Part shown: positions 1 to 9,670 of the stretch, piece by piece
Position numbering within the stretch: the first letter of the stretch is position 1
Layout: each line of letters starts with the position of its first letter
NCBI RefSeq assembly: GCF_014217805.1
Contig: NZ_CP055156.1
Coordinates: 1,488,001 to 1,552,000, forward strand
DNA: 64,000 nucleotides
Origin: Adhaeribacter swui
GTDB lineage: Bacteria > Bacteroidota > Bacteroidia > Cytophagales > Hymenobacteraceae
Reading direction: 5' to 3'
Program-made: the position numbers and the translations under genes
The notes under the pieces: model-generated
The model's input: the letters and a program-made list of their open reading frames with translations, nothing else
Told to the model about the DNA's origin: nothing
The model's database searches: none

Positions 1-315
1 TACCATTGCCGGCACACTCACGATTAAGGCTGTACGGGCGCCGTAAATTAAATTAGCCAACACATCTTGCCCTGTTCCATCGGTGCCCAGCCAATAAATA
101 CTGGAGTTATTACTACCCAAACCAGACGAAAAAATAAATGGCGGTTGACTAATCGGGCCCGGGTTTAAGTTTTCGTAAGGGTGCTGCACCATACCGGTAA
201 ATGGCAACATAAAAGCAACTATTAAAAATAACAGCAAATAACCGCCCGCCAGCCGCTCAGTCCACCGCCACTTGCCTGCTTTTTTTCGTCTGGAGTTATC
301 TGCTATTACATTCAT
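1..315 (-). CDS. ABC transporter permease, DppC/OppC type (partial)
   Basis: This is the N-terminal 105 codons of a second inner-membrane permease of a peptide/nickel-type ABC importer; the rest lies beyond the left edge. The start is an ATG at 315, and it overlaps the TGA stop of the upstream permease gene as ATGA, which implies translational coupling. The translation has a basic N-terminus, one membrane segment (about residues 20-38) and the family hallmark WLGTDGTGQDVLANLIYGAR, matching the usual WLGTDxxGRDVxxRLIYGAR of DppC proteins. Together with the permease and binding protein upstream it forms a binding-protein-dependent importer. The solute cannot be read from the sequence. No ATPase gene is visible in the window. 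Confidence 0.88.
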   Translation of the reverse strand, partial: MNVIADNSRRKKAGKWRWTERLAGGYLLLFLIVAFMLPFTGMVQHPYENLNPGPISQPPFIFSSGLGSNNSSIYWLGTDGTGQDVLANLIYGARTALIVSVPAMV

Positions 316-1703
316 GCTGGTACTTTAATGCGCGGATCGGCCAGGTAATACAAAATATCGGCTAAAACATGCGCTAAAATTTTAATTAAGCCCAGATAAA
401 GTACAATACCAATTAATACCGGAAAATCGCGCGCCAGAATGGTGTGGTACAATAACCTGCCCATACCCGGAATAGCAAAAATATTCTCGATAATTACCGC
501 TCCGGTTATAATTACGGGTAAAAATCCGGTAAATAATGTAATAAGGGTTAGCAAGGCATTTCGCCACACGTGGCGTCGTAAAACCAGTTGCTCCGGTAGG
601 CCTTTCGCTTTGGCCACCAATACAAACTCACGGGACAATAATTGCTGAATAGCCTGGTAAGTTTGGCCCGTAACGTAAGGTAAACCCGACAAGGTTAAAC
701 TAATTACCGGCAAAGCCAGATAAGGCAATTGGTACACCCAGGTTAAATAAGCCGGCACGCCCGGTACAGAATCCGGAGCAGAACCAAAAGCCGGGAAAAT
801 ATTGAAATAGCTGTTGCTGGCAAACAAAGTAATTAAGATTAAAGCCACAATAAACAACGGCACGCTATCGAGGGCATATAACAGACTAAGTATTGTTTGC
901 TTCCATTTGGCGCGACGGGCATTACTTAACCAAATACTCAGCTCCGAAGCCAGAATAAAAATTAACCCTAAACTCAAAACAGTAATTACAAATGTATTCG
1001 CAAATGCCTCGGCAATTACCTCATTCACAGGATCTTGGTTAAGGCAGGAAGTTCCTAAATTACCCTGAATAAAGTTGGTAAACCAAATATGGTATTCATT
1101 TGTAAAACCATACCAGGTAACCGCCGGCATTAATACATTTAAAATTTGCTTTTTTTTAAAAATTGCCTGGCATTGCTGCTGTGCCAACGTTACTTTTTCA
1201 CGGTAACTTACTGGGTACGACCGCGTGCTTACCTGATTTTTAATCCGGAGCAGAGCTTGTTCCAACTGGGTTTTATCGGCTAACGCAAAAATTAATTCTA
1301 ATTGATAACGTAACTGTTGCTTTTCACTGAGAGTAAGATTGGGTAGCTGCGCTGCACTTTTCTGTAAGTTTATTATTGTTTGATAAAAAGCCTGCACTGC
1401 CGCTCTATTGCCCGAGAGCAATATTAAATTTTTAAAAAATTGCTGATGCTGTTCGGGTTGCATCCGGTACAACGTATCGGGCACGGCCCTGGAATGCACC
1501 GAAAAGTAAAAAAGGGGGATTACGGGTTTGTTGCCGGATTGGCCGGTGGTTATTTTAGTGCTGTTAATAGTCTGGCCAAATTCGCCGAGTTGCCAATCGA
1601 GGCAGGTACCCGGTACGGCTTTACTTAAGAAAAAAACAAGTGAGCAAATTAGCCAAAGGGTAAAAATTAGCCATACCAAACGTTTTAGTACGTACCGTAC
1701 CAT
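312..1703 (-). CDS. ABC transporter permease, DppB/OppB type
   Basis: First permease of the peptide/nickel-type importer, 463 residues. The N-terminus (VRYVLKRLVWLIFTLWLICSL) is the typical DppB first membrane helix, and the C-terminal half carries the BPD_transp_1 domain with the EAA-like loop (FVLVAKAKGLPEQLVLRRHVWRN, about 360-385) and the closing GxGRLLYHTILARDFPVL motif. DppB proteins are usually 305-340 residues. Here about 140-160 extra residues lie between the first helix and the core (about 40-200), polar and probably periplasmic. The gene starts 3 bp after the binding-protein gene ends and overlaps the next permease gene by 4 bp, so all three are one operon. An insert of this kind may contact the binding protein, but that is inference. 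Confidence 0.9.
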   Translation of the reverse strand: MVRYVLKRLVWLIFTLWLICSLVFFLSKAVPGTCLDWQLGEFGQTINSTKITTGQSGNKPVIPLFYFSVHSRAVPDTLYRMQPEQHQQFFKNLILLSGNRAAVQAFYQTIINLQKSAAQLPNLTLSEKQQLRYQLELIFALADKTQLEQALLRIKNQVSTRSYPVSYREKVTLAQQQCQAIFKKKQILNVLMPAVTWYGFTNEYHIWFTNFIQGNLGTSCLNQDPVNEVIAEAFANTFVITVLSLGLIFILASELSIWLSNARRAKWKQTILSLLYALDSVPLFIVALILITLFASNSYFNIFPAFGSAPDSVPGVPAYLTWVYQLPYLALPVISLTLSGLPYVTGQTYQAIQQLLSREFVLVAKAKGLPEQLVLRRHVWRNALLTLITLFTGFLPVIITGAVIIENIFAIPGMGRLLYHTILARDFPVLIGIVLYLGLIKILAHVLADILYYLADPRIKVPA

Positions 1704-1706
1704 AGG

Positions 1707-3431
1707 CTAATTACTTTTTAACTTAAAAGAACTTATATCGTAGCCGGGCTTGGCCGCCGAAATTTTAAGATTGGTAAACCGTTTATGAATAGCAATGCGT
1801 TCGGTGTTGAAGTACAAAAAAAGCATATTGCTTTCGTCGTACATTACTTTTTGGAATTTACGCAATAAAGCAATGCGGTGCTGCTGATTGGTTGTTTCGC
1901 TAATTTCTTCGATTAACCGATCGCTTTGGGCAGTACCAAAACCGGTAAAATTTCCTTCGTCTGGGTCAGCGTTCTCGGTGTGCAGAATGGGCCGAAAATT
2001 AAAAATTCCCGGATTTCCGGATAAGTATCGAACAGTAACTTCAAAATCGTGCGCTTTTAGCCGTTTATTAAGCACATTGGCCTCTACGGGGTGCACATTT
2101 ACTGGTATTTTTAATTTAGCTGCCGCCTGCCGGAAAATAAAAGAAACATTTTCGAACTCGGTATTACCGGCCCTATAATCAAAATTAATCGTGAGGGGCA
2201 CTACCTGGCCATTTATTTGCTTTTGCCAGCCGGTCGCTGTTTCCAGCCAGCCGGCGGCTTTCAGCAGCCGTTTTGCCTCTGCTAAATTTAACGTATACGG
2301 CGAAATGCTATCGTTATAATAAATTTTATCGGCGGGGTTTACAATACCAACCGTGGGCACGGCAAAGCTTCCCAGCGCTACCCGGATCATTTGCGGAATG
2401 TCCAGCAAATGCCCGATGGCTTGACGCGTTCTTCTATCGGCAAACTTCTGGTTGCGGCCATTAATGCCGATGTAAGTAAAATCGTAAGTATTGGGGGTAA
2501 AAAGCGCGTAGTTTTTCTGAAAACCCGCATTTTTCTGCAATTGCACAAAGCTATTGGCGGGGATGCCGGCATACACATCCAGCTGCTCGTTATTTAAAGC
2601 CAGCAACGCCGTGGTATTTTCGGGAATAATCTGGAAATTTATTTGAGTGGGTTCGGCGGTAATGTAAGAAATAGCGGGCGTAAGCCGGGCAGCCCACCAA
2701 TTTTGCTTTTTCTTTACTTTTACGTATTGTCCAGTTTTCCAGTCGCTTAGCTCGTAGCCGCCACTCCCTTTTAAAAAAGTTTTGTTATTGGTAAACCGCG
2801 CACTGTTAAACCAATTGGCAAAAGCTTTTATTTGGGGGTGGTTTGCCAGCGAATCGTACTGGCTTTCCAGTTCCGGAATAGTAAACGCGGTTAATAATTG
2901 CTGCGGGTCAACAATGTGGGCCGGCAGAATGGCAAAATCGCCGGTTTCCCAGCTCATGTTAGGCGCATACTTACGGCACTCAATGGTAAACTTTTTAGGA
3001 TCGGCAGCATCTACCCGAATATCGTGCACATACTCTAAAACCGCCCGCAAATTATCGTTGCGTACCAGTGGCGCTTTAATTACTTTTAACGTAAACGCTA
3101 CATCCTGGGCCGTAATGGGCTGGTTATCGTCCCAAACGGCTTCCTCCCGCAAGCGGTACGTTATAAACGATTTATCTTCGGCCTGTACTACGGTAGGCAG
3201 TTGCTCGGCCAACAATGGTTTTAATTGCTGGTCCTGCAAATCAATCGTTAACAACGATTGATACAACAAAGCCACTATTTGAGCCGTGTTAGCCGTAGTA
3301 AAAGAAATAGGATTTAAAGATTCCGGATCGGCGGCAACCCGCACCACTACCTCTTCTTTGTTACCTGCAGGCCGGCAACCTTGTATAAATATGTGCAGCA
3401 GCAGAAAGAAGAAAAGTAATCTTACCCTCAT
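1707..3431 (-). CDS. ABC transporter substrate-binding lipoprotein (SBP family 5)
   Basis: A 574-residue extracytoplasmic solute-binding protein of the DppA/OppA family (SBP_bac_5). The signal sequence ends in a lipobox (IFIQGC, Cys19), so it should be lipid-anchored. The mature part shows family features in order: VRVAADPESLNPI near residue 32, the YRLREEAVWDDNQPITAQDV segment near 110, and a C-terminal part with RLIEEISETTNQQHRIALL and MYDESNMLFLYF. Length fits the family (500-600). It is the first gene of the operon with two permeases. Peptides are the commonest ligand of this family, but nickel, heme or sugars are also known, so the substrate is left open. Confidence 0.9.
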   Translation of the reverse strand: MRVRLLFFFLLLHIFIQGCRPAGNKEEVVVRVAADPESLNPISFTTANTAQIVALLYQSLLTIDLQDQQLKPLLAEQLPTVVQAEDKSFITYRLREEAVWDDNQPITAQDVAFTLKVIKAPLVRNDNLRAVLEYVHDIRVDAADPKKFTIECRKYAPNMSWETGDFAILPAHIVDPQQLLTAFTIPELESQYDSLANHPQIKAFANWFNSARFTNNKTFLKGSGGYELSDWKTGQYVKVKKKQNWWAARLTPAISYITAEPTQINFQIIPENTTALLALNNEQLDVYAGIPANSFVQLQKNAGFQKNYALFTPNTYDFTYIGINGRNQKFADRRTRQAIGHLLDIPQMIRVALGSFAVPTVGIVNPADKIYYNDSISPYTLNLAEAKRLLKAAGWLETATGWQKQINGQVVPLTINFDYRAGNTEFENVSFIFRQAAAKLKIPVNVHPVEANVLNKRLKAHDFEVTVRYLSGNPGIFNFRPILHTENADPDEGNFTGFGTAQSDRLIEEISETTNQQHRIALLRKFQKVMYDESNMLFLYFNTERIAIHKRFTNLKISAAKPGYDISSFKLKSN

Positions 3432-3565
3432 TATAGATTGCTATTAACTTAAGCGAAGTTTAACAAAACTAAAATAAGTTAACAACAAATCTAATACTCT
3501 GCCCAAAATATAACAACGCGTTTGCTTCGATACTAACCGGCAAACGTAGCTAAAATACTGATTTA

Positions 3566-3739
3566 TTAGTTTCTATCGTCCCAGCCAGAAGTACCAATGC
3601 TAGTAGTAGAAGTGGGTGCCGCAGCTGATGTTCTAACAGTAGTGGTAGTGGAAGTAGTGGCTGTAGTAGTTTTAACAGGAGCAGAACCACTGGTTAAAAC
3701 AGTTACTTGGATAAGTGTGGCTACGAGTAATTCTAACAT
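3566..3739 (-). CDS. Small Thr/Ser-rich ORF, unknown
   Basis: A 57-codon frame starting at ATG 3739 and ending with TAA at 3566. The first 15 residues are hydrophobic (MLELLVATLIQVTVL). The remainder is almost all Thr, Ser and Ala and ends in SIGTSGWDDRN. It stands alone in the 680-bp gap between the importer operon and the next gene. I do not recognise a family. The shape (short hydrophobic head, Thr/Ser-rich tail) could be a small secreted or modified peptide, but low-complexity DNA can also open such a frame by chance. No modification enzyme is next to it. Confidence 0.3.
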   Translation of the reverse strand: MLELLVATLIQVTVLTSGSAPVKTTTATTSTTTTVRTSAAAPTSTTSIGTSGWDDRN

Positions 3740-4112
3740 GATTTTATGGCTTTAAATTGTTTTCTGTTTGGTTATTTTGTTGAAACAAAGTTGGCACATA
3801 AAATAGGACTTAGAAAGGAAAAAGTGCCATTAAAGGTAACCATTAAAATTCCAAGGAGCCATAGTAATAAACACATATAATTATCTATATATCTTTGATT
3901 AAATTAAACAGAGCGCGGTTGCTATTCAAAGATATTGCTAATATTTTTACTTATAGTAACAAATAGATAAAAATACATATTACAAATATCTTAATAACTA
4001 TTTAACTTGGAAAGGAAAATTTGTTGCGAAAAGTAACACCGTTTTTTTTAACTGTATTAATCATTTCCAATTAAAGATTTCCTCTTATATCCAACTTTAA
4101 GCCGTTTTTTGC
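3740..4112. other. AT-rich intergenic region
   Basis: 373 bp before the plus-strand gene at 4113. It is very AT-rich. At 3890-3897 it carries TATCTTTG, which fits the Bacteroidota -7 promoter consensus TAnnTTTG on the plus strand, but I see no clear -33 TTG at the right distance. No gene, tRNA or strong hairpin is visible. Confidence 0.3.
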
Positions 4113-5597
4113 ATGAATGACCTGCGCGAATTAGTTAAAATAGTAACAACCAGAGGGCAAAAAAATTTCCCGCTGTTAGAGTTAAAAACTAAAAACCCGA
4201 ATAAGGAAGTAGATCTATTTCACTTAATCCGCACAGGCCAATGCGAAAGCGACCACCAGGCGGCGGCTTTAATGTACAAGACCCTACCCAACGACCCGCG
4301 CATTAAAATGCTGAAATCCAGGTTGCGTAAAAAGTTATTGAATCATTTGTTCTTTCTTGATTTCACGGATCAAAGCCTTAAGATTTCGCACCGCTACGAA
4401 CAAAAAAGCCTTGCTTTACTATTTCAGGCGCGCACTTTAATGAATGAGGGGGAAAGTACGATTTCGGCAAGTTTACTACGTACAGCCCTGGCATTGGCCG
4501 AAGAAGCCGAGTTTACGCAGATTATCATAGACTGCTACCAACTGCTCCTGGAAAACTACTCCCTGAGTAGTTCTTCTACCAACTTTTATAAAACCAAAAG
4601 CACTTTAGCCAAGTACCGGGCGCTGGCCGCTCTAGAGCAAGAAGCCGCCGATTTATATTATACTTCGCGTTTAGAATTAAATAAATCGGTAGTCGCCAAA
4701 AACAAATATTTAGAAAAATTAAAAAATGTAGTTCAAAAGCTGGAAGCGCTTTGGACAAAAACCAACTCGGCCAACATTTTTGATTTTTATTATAAGCTAA
4801 GCATTTCGCTGCACGAGCTCACCGGCAACTTTGACGAAATTTTAAAAACCACCGCTAACATTGAAAAGCTTTTACAAAAAGGTAAAATCAACAAAAAACG
4901 TTTTGACGAACGTTACAATAAGTTTATTAATGTGTATGCCTATTTGCGGGTAAAAGAATACGAAAAAGGCTTGGTAGCGGCGGCCTCGTACGTTCAGGTT
5001 TTTAACCGGTCTACGAACAATTGGTTTGCTTTTATGGAAAACTACTTTTTACTAGCCATGCACGCCGGGAAATACGACCAAGCAGCTAAATTGTACGGCG
5101 AGGTAATGCGTAATACCTCGTACAAAAAAATATCGCGTACGGCTCAGGAACGCTGGTCGTTATACGGCACCTATCTGTACTTTGTAAACCCTTCGGACGA
5201 GTTTATTAAACAATCTAATTACCGGAAGCTCATGGGTTCGGTGCCGGAGCACAGCAAAGATAAGCAAGGCTTTAATGTAGCTATTTTAATTTTGCAGTTT
5301 ATGTACTTTGTGCGGTCGCAGGATACGGATGCTTTAAATTACCGGATTGATTCGCTTAAGAAATACGCCGATCGCCACTTAAAACACCAGCTTAGCAAGC
5401 GCAATCTTTTATTTTTTAAATTATTGGTATTGCTGGTAAAAGAAAACCTAGATTATGATCAGGCTAAAAAGAAAGGCGAGCCGCTACTACACCGGTTAAA
5501 AAATACCCCCGTGCCCGGCGATGCTTACGCCGAAATAGAAATTATGCCCTACGAGCACCTTTGGACTTTAATTTTAAAAATGTTGAAAGATCAATAA
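4113..5597 (+). CDS. Hypothetical helical protein, 494 residues
   Basis: I do not recognise a named family. The protein is predicted mostly alpha-helical with no signal peptide or membrane segment, so it is probably cytoplasmic. The N-terminal 80 residues are basic and charged (LRKKLLNHLFFLDF). The middle contains TPR-like helical pairs, for example the segments around ARTLMNEGESTISASLLRTALALAEEAEF (about 104-132) and YDQAAKLYGEVM (about 328-340). The codon use and start (ATG at 4113, with a second ATG-like triplet out of frame next to it) look ordinary for the window. It converges on the protease gene with a 26-bp gap. A scaffold or protein-interaction role is the most that the helical-repeat look allows. 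Confidence 0.75.
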   Translation: MNDLRELVKIVTTRGQKNFPLLELKTKNPNKEVDLFHLIRTGQCESDHQAAALMYKTLPNDPRIKMLKSRLRKKLLNHLFFLDFTDQSLKISHRYEQKSLALLFQARTLMNEGESTISASLLRTALALAEEAEFTQIIIDCYQLLLENYSLSSSSTNFYKTKSTLAKYRALAALEQEAADLYYTSRLELNKSVVAKNKYLEKLKNVVQKLEALWTKTNSANIFDFYYKLSISLHELTGNFDEILKTTANIEKLLQKGKINKKRFDERYNKFINVYAYLRVKEYEKGLVAAASYVQVFNRSTNNWFAFMENYFLLAMHAGKYDQAAKLYGEVMRNTSYKKISRTAQERWSLYGTYLYFVNPSDEFIKQSNYRKLMGSVPEHSKDKQGFNVAILILQFMYFVRSQDTDALNYRIDSLKKYADRHLKHQLSKRNLLFFKLLVLLVKENLDYDQAKKKGEPLLHRLKNTPVPGDAYAEIEIMPYEHLWTLILKMLKDQ

Positions 5598-5623
5598 TTG
5601 AACAGGCCGTGTAATTTGCTATC

Positions 5624-7366
5624 TTAATTATTGTTCACCACCCGGTTGCCGGCATTTACCAAGGCATCCATTTTGGGTTTACCAATTACTTTATAGGGTC
5701 CGTGGCCTTTTAAAATGGCAACATATAAGTTTTTATCCGTAAGCACTTTAATGGCTTCTTTCACATCTGGGTCTGTCCGGAACGAAGCTTCGAGGCGGCC
5801 TTTTTGAAAATAATACCGCGATACAATTTCGCTTTCCAGCACTTCTTTAATTTCGTTCTGGCAGCGGCTTAAATCGTCTTTTTTATTCTGGGCCAGTTTG
5901 CTTTTTAAAGCACTGTATTCTTCTTTAATGTCGTCGAAGTATTTTTCTTTTTCAGCAATGGCTTTTAGCTCTTCCAGGTTCTTTTCGCTCTTCGTGGTAT
6001 AATCGTATTTTTTATCCGCTAAATATTTAATAAAATCCTGGTAGTCGGCATTACTTAAATTAAAGTTTCGGGCATCCGGAATAGTGGCATGGGTAGCCCG
6101 GTAACGCGTAGCGTAATCAAAATGCAATGATTTACTAATAATACTGTACGCAATATTATGGTAATTTTTTTCTTTGGTAATTAAGTCGGGGTAAATACCG
6201 CTGCCATCGTAAACCGAGCGGCCGTTAGCTGTTTTGTACTCTGCCATCAGTGAATCCGATATCCGCCGGACACTGCCATCCAGATTGCGATGCGTGTAAT
6301 CGAGGGCTTGAATACAGCGTCCGCTGGGTGTATAATATTTGGCTACGGTAACTTTTAATAAAGAATTATAAGGCAGGTTAATGGTTTGCTGCACTAATCC
6401 TTTGCCAAAGGTACGGTTACCAATAATGGTACCCCGGTCTAAATCCTGAATAGCGCCCGCCACAATCTCCGACGCCGAAGCCGAACCCCGGTCCACCAGA
6501 ACAACCAGCGGAATAAGCGGGTCTACTGCGGGCTGGGTCGCTTTATACACCACGTCTTTATCTTTTATTTTGGCTTTTTGGGTAACAATCTTCTTTCCTT
6601 TTTCTACGAACAGGTTTACAATATCTACGGATTCCTGCACAATGCCGCCGCCGTTACCGCGTAAATCCAACACCAGGGCATTTATATGGTGTTGTTGTTT
6701 TAAGTCGAGCAATGATTGTTTTACCTCTTGGGCCGAATTTTCTAAAAACTTATCGAGTTTAATGTAACCGATGTGGTCCTGCAGAATACCCGCGTAGGAA
6801 ACATTTTTAAAATTTATGATTTCCCGGAGTACGGTTTTCTCTAACACTTGCTTTTCGCCGAGCCGTTTAATGGTAAGTTTAACCGGGGTGTTTTTCTGAC
6901 CTTTTAGTAAGTCGCTTACGTTGCTGCTGTTTCGCCCACTCACCGAGATGTTGTTAATGGCAATAATTTCATCCCCCGCCCGGATATCGGCCCGTTGTGC
7001 CGAAAAGCCATCGAAAGGCTCCGAAACAATAATTTTATCTTTTCGGGTGAACAAAGAAATTCCAATGCCGGCGTATTGCTTACTTACATAATTCATTTTA
7101 AAATCTTCCATGTCCGACTCCGGAATGTATTCGGTGTAGGGATCCAGGGAAGAAAGCATGGCGTTGATGCCTTCGCGAACCAGGCTAGCGGGGTTTACCT
7201 CGTCTACGTAATTGCTGTTTAGCTGCCGGTAAATGGTCGCGAAAGTATCGAGGTTTTTAGCGATTTCGAAGTAGCGATCGGTAAAACCAAAAGATGCCCC
7301 TACAACCAACAGCAACAAACAACCATAAAAAGCCTTTTGGTACAAAGACGATGCATATTTTTTCAT
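5624..7366 (-). CDS. ctpA: C-terminal processing peptidase, S41 family
   Basis: A 580-residue tail-specific serine protease acting in the periplasm. An N-terminal hydrophobic segment (about 9-28) serves as signal or anchor. Next come the helical N-terminal part (ATIYRQLNSNYVDEVNP), a PDZ domain (about 85-165, FDGFSAQRADIRAGDEIIAI) and the S41 protease domain. The catalytic Ser lies in VDRGSASASEIVAGA and the general-base Lys in RTFGKGLVQ, the Ser/Lys dyad of the Ctp family. The C-terminal 200 residues are an extra helical region common in Bacteroidota members of the family. It reads alone, 307 bp upstream-spaced from the regulator pair and convergent with the gene at 4113. Family enzymes trim C-termini of envelope proteins; the target is unknown. 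Confidence 0.93.
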   Translation of the reverse strand: MKKYASSLYQKAFYGCLLLLVVGASFGFTDRYFEIAKNLDTFATIYRQLNSNYVDEVNPASLVREGINAMLSSLDPYTEYIPESDMEDFKMNYVSKQYAGIGISLFTRKDKIIVSEPFDGFSAQRADIRAGDEIIAINNISVSGRNSSNVSDLLKGQKNTPVKLTIKRLGEKQVLEKTVLREIINFKNVSYAGILQDHIGYIKLDKFLENSAQEVKQSLLDLKQQHHINALVLDLRGNGGGIVQESVDIVNLFVEKGKKIVTQKAKIKDKDVVYKATQPAVDPLIPLVVLVDRGSASASEIVAGAIQDLDRGTIIGNRTFGKGLVQQTINLPYNSLLKVTVAKYYTPSGRCIQALDYTHRNLDGSVRRISDSLMAEYKTANGRSVYDGSGIYPDLITKEKNYHNIAYSIISKSLHFDYATRYRATHATIPDARNFNLSNADYQDFIKYLADKKYDYTTKSEKNLEELKAIAEKEKYFDDIKEEYSALKSKLAQNKKDDLSRCQNEIKEVLESEIVSRYYFQKGRLEASFRTDPDVKEAIKVLTDKNLYVAILKGHGPYKVIGKPKMDALVNAGNRVVNNN

Positions 7367-7674
7367 AACCCCAATACACGCCGAAGCATTAAATCAATAG
7401 CTTTGGTACTAAACAAAACAAACTAAACTTTATCTCGCCGAAATTACAGCAATATAGGTTCAAATACATTTGAAAGTGTTTGTTTTACCATTATTTAATC
7501 GTTAAAGCATTTATTTATAAAGACACCTTTCCGGCTCTTTTATACTCTTGTTGCGGCATATTTTTTTAAAAATTTACCGGAACCAGTGCAAAAGGCTTCG
7601 ATAATGCGATTCTGTGCGCAATTAAATTAATACCAAAAAAGAACAATTTTAATGATATGTAGCGCAGATTACAC
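7367..7674. other. Intergenic region before ctpA
   Basis: A 308-bp AT-rich spacer between the response regulator and ctpA, both on the minus strand. It contains a TTTTTTTAAAAATTTA word near 7560-7576 of the kind found in many spacers here. I see no terminator, RNA gene or small coding frame. Confidence 0.3.
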
Positions 7675-8370
7675 CTAATTAGCTAACTCTTCCAGCTTAT
7701 AACCCACCCCGTGAATAGTAGCAATTTTTAAAGTAGAATCTGGCCGCAAATACTTTCGAAGTTTCGAGATAAACACATCCATGCTCCGGGCTACAAAATA
7801 ACCGTTGTCTTCCCATACGGCTTTTAAAATAACCTCCCGTTTAACAATGGTATTTAATTGTTGCCCCAACATCCGGAGCACATCGGCTTCTTTTTGGGTA
7901 AGTTGCAGTTTTTGTCCTTGCACCCACAACAATAAATTAGGATAATCGAGATGGCTTTTGCCGAAATACAATAAAGCGTTGTTTACGGGTTTACTTACTG
8001 CCGCTCCGGTTGTGCGTTTAAGAATCGCTTTTAAGCGTAGGTTTAATTCTTCCAGTCGGAAAGGTTTTGTCAGGTAATCATCAGCGCCTAATTGTAAACC
8101 ATAAATCCGGTCTTCGGGCTGCGCTTTGGCCGTTAAAAAAAGAAAGGGAATATGCTCGTTTAATTTCCGGATTTCCTGCGCCAGCGTAAAACCGTCTAAC
8201 AGCGGCAACATGACATCCAGAATACACAAATTAAAAGTTTGTTGCTGAAAAGCTTGTAACCCGCTAAAGCCATCGCGACATAGGTGCACTTTGTACCCTT
8301 GTTGTTCCAGGTTATCTTGCACCAGAAAACTTAGATTTTCGTCGTCCTCCACGAGTAGTAAACGCATCAT
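7675..8370 (-). CDS. OmpR-family response regulator
   Basis: DNA-binding response regulator of about 231 residues. The receiver domain begins MRLLLVEDDENLSFLV, with the acidic pair EDD, phospho-acceptor Asp in CILDVMLPLLDG, Thr in FLTAKA and the conserved Lys in YLTKPF. The C-terminal winged helix (about 135-228) ends IATIHGVGYKLEE, typical of OmpR/PhoB. The longer reading frame opens at a TTG (8424) that overlaps the kinase gene. The double ATG at 8370/8367 directly before the receiver motif is the better start and leaves a 25-bp gap. It is in one operon with the kinase gene upstream and should take phosphate from it. Targets are unknown. Confidence 0.93.
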   Translation of the reverse strand: MMRLLLVEDDENLSFLVQDNLEQQGYKVHLCRDGFSGLQAFQQQTFNLCILDVMLPLLDGFTLAQEIRKLNEHIPFLFLTAKAQPEDRIYGLQLGADDYLTKPFRLEELNLRLKAILKRTTGAAVSKPVNNALLYFGKSHLDYPNLLLWVQGQKLQLTQKEADVLRMLGQQLNTIVKREVILKAVWEDNGYFVARSMDVFISKLRKYLRPDSTLKIATIHGVGYKLEELAN

Positions 8371-8395
8371 TTTTAAAAATTTAGCATTTCTGCTA

Positions 8396-9670
8396 CTACG
8401 CCCGAAACGGCAAATACAACTCAAAGCAACTGCCCTGGTTTTCCTGGCTGTTTACCCAAATAGAACCTTGGTGGGCATGAATAATGGTTTTAACGTAACT
8501 CAACCCTAAGCCAAAACCCCGCACATTATGCACATTACCCGTCGACACCCGGTAAAAAGTATCGAAAATATAAGATTGTACTTCTTTGCGGATACCTAAA
8601 CCTTTATCGGCGATAGAAATTAAAATGCCTTTCTGGTAATTCCGGGTTGAAATTTGAATTTCCGGAGATTGGGGCGAATACTTTTCGGCATTATCGAGGA
8701 TGTTGTACAAGGCATTAGTTAAATGCATGCTATCGGCTTGGATGGTGAACTGGGAAGCTTGCAGGTGGCAGGAAACTTTACCGGCGCGTTTTTGTAACCG
8801 CAAGCTAAGCCGTTGTAAACTATCCTGCAGCAATTGGTGCACATTGGTTTGGGTTTTGGTAAGCGCCATTTCTTTTTTTTCCAGTTCGGCCATTTGCAAT
8901 ACGCGTTCTACCTGTTCTTTCAAACGCTCGTTCTCCTGAAAAATAATTTCGTGGTAACGTTGGGTTTTGGCGGAGGGTAAATTAGCTCCCGAATTTTTAA
9001 GTACTTCGCTGGCAATGGCAATATTGGTAATAGGGGTTTGGAGTTCGTGCGTCATGTTATTAATAAAGTCGGCTTTTAACTCCGATAAGCGCTTTTCTTG
9101 CAGAATAGAATACAAGGTGTATCCAAAAAAAACGATTACCACTAATAACACGATGGTGGACAAAATCCAGAACTGCATTTCGTTAAAGATGTGGGTATTT
9201 TTATCAGGAAAAACTACCACAAAGTTGTAATGCCCCGGCGGCGTGGTGGTAGTTAAATCAGCTTGATTTTCTAATAAATTTTGTTTTTTAAACGTGGCAG
9301 GCACGTAATTCCCAAACATCAGGGTATCATCTTCGGCGTTTAAAATGCCGTATTCGTACGGGATAGTAAGATGCCGGCGGCTAAATTCGTATTTTAACAA
9401 AGTATCCAGTTCCTGAGCTTTTACCGGGGCGTTTACTTCCGCGAGAAAAGAGCTGGAAGCGAGCTGCTTGATGGGTTTAGGTGTTGCTGTTAAATCTGCT
9501 TTTTCCAGTAAGTGCTGTACCGTATTGCTTAAAGCCACCTGCACCGAGAAGTTGAATTCTTTTTCTTCAGCCTTAAAAGCTTTGTTCAACCAAAAAAGCT
9601 GTACCGTTACTAATCCGCCCAGCGAAAAGGTAGCCAGTACAATTATCATTCTGATTTTCTTGCGGTTCAT
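8396..9670 (-). CDS. Sensor histidine kinase
   Basis: A 424-residue membrane-bound sensor kinase. Two membrane helices (about 7-28 and 168-192, LSTIVLLVVIVFFGYTLYSI) bracket a periplasmic sensor part of about 140 residues with no family I recognise. The HisKA domain carries the phospho-acceptor His in MTHELQTPITNIAIA, followed by HATPase_c with N box (NALYNILDNAEKYSP), G1 (ISIADKGLGI) and G2 (VRGFGLGLSYVK). An in-frame TTG lies upstream at 9700, but the ATG at 9670 directly precedes the first helix and is preferred. It is first in a two-gene operon with the OmpR regulator. The gene reads away from the DUF2723 gene, leaving a 148-bp shared promoter region. Confidence 0.93.
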   Translation of the reverse strand: MNRKKIRMIIVLATFSLGGLVTVQLFWLNKAFKAEEKEFNFSVQVALSNTVQHLLEKADLTATPKPIKQLASSSFLAEVNAPVKAQELDTLLKYEFSRRHLTIPYEYGILNAEDDTLMFGNYVPATFKKQNLLENQADLTTTTPPGHYNFVVVFPDKNTHIFNEMQFWILSTIVLLVVIVFFGYTLYSILQEKRLSELKADFINNMTHELQTPITNIAIASEVLKNSGANLPSAKTQRYHEIIFQENERLKEQVERVLQMAELEKKEMALTKTQTNVHQLLQDSLQRLSLRLQKRAGKVSCHLQASQFTIQADSMHLTNALYNILDNAEKYSPQSPEIQISTRNYQKGILISIADKGLGIRKEVQSYIFDTFYRVSTGNVHNVRGFGLGLSYVKTIIHAHQGSIWVNSQENQGSCFELYLPFRA

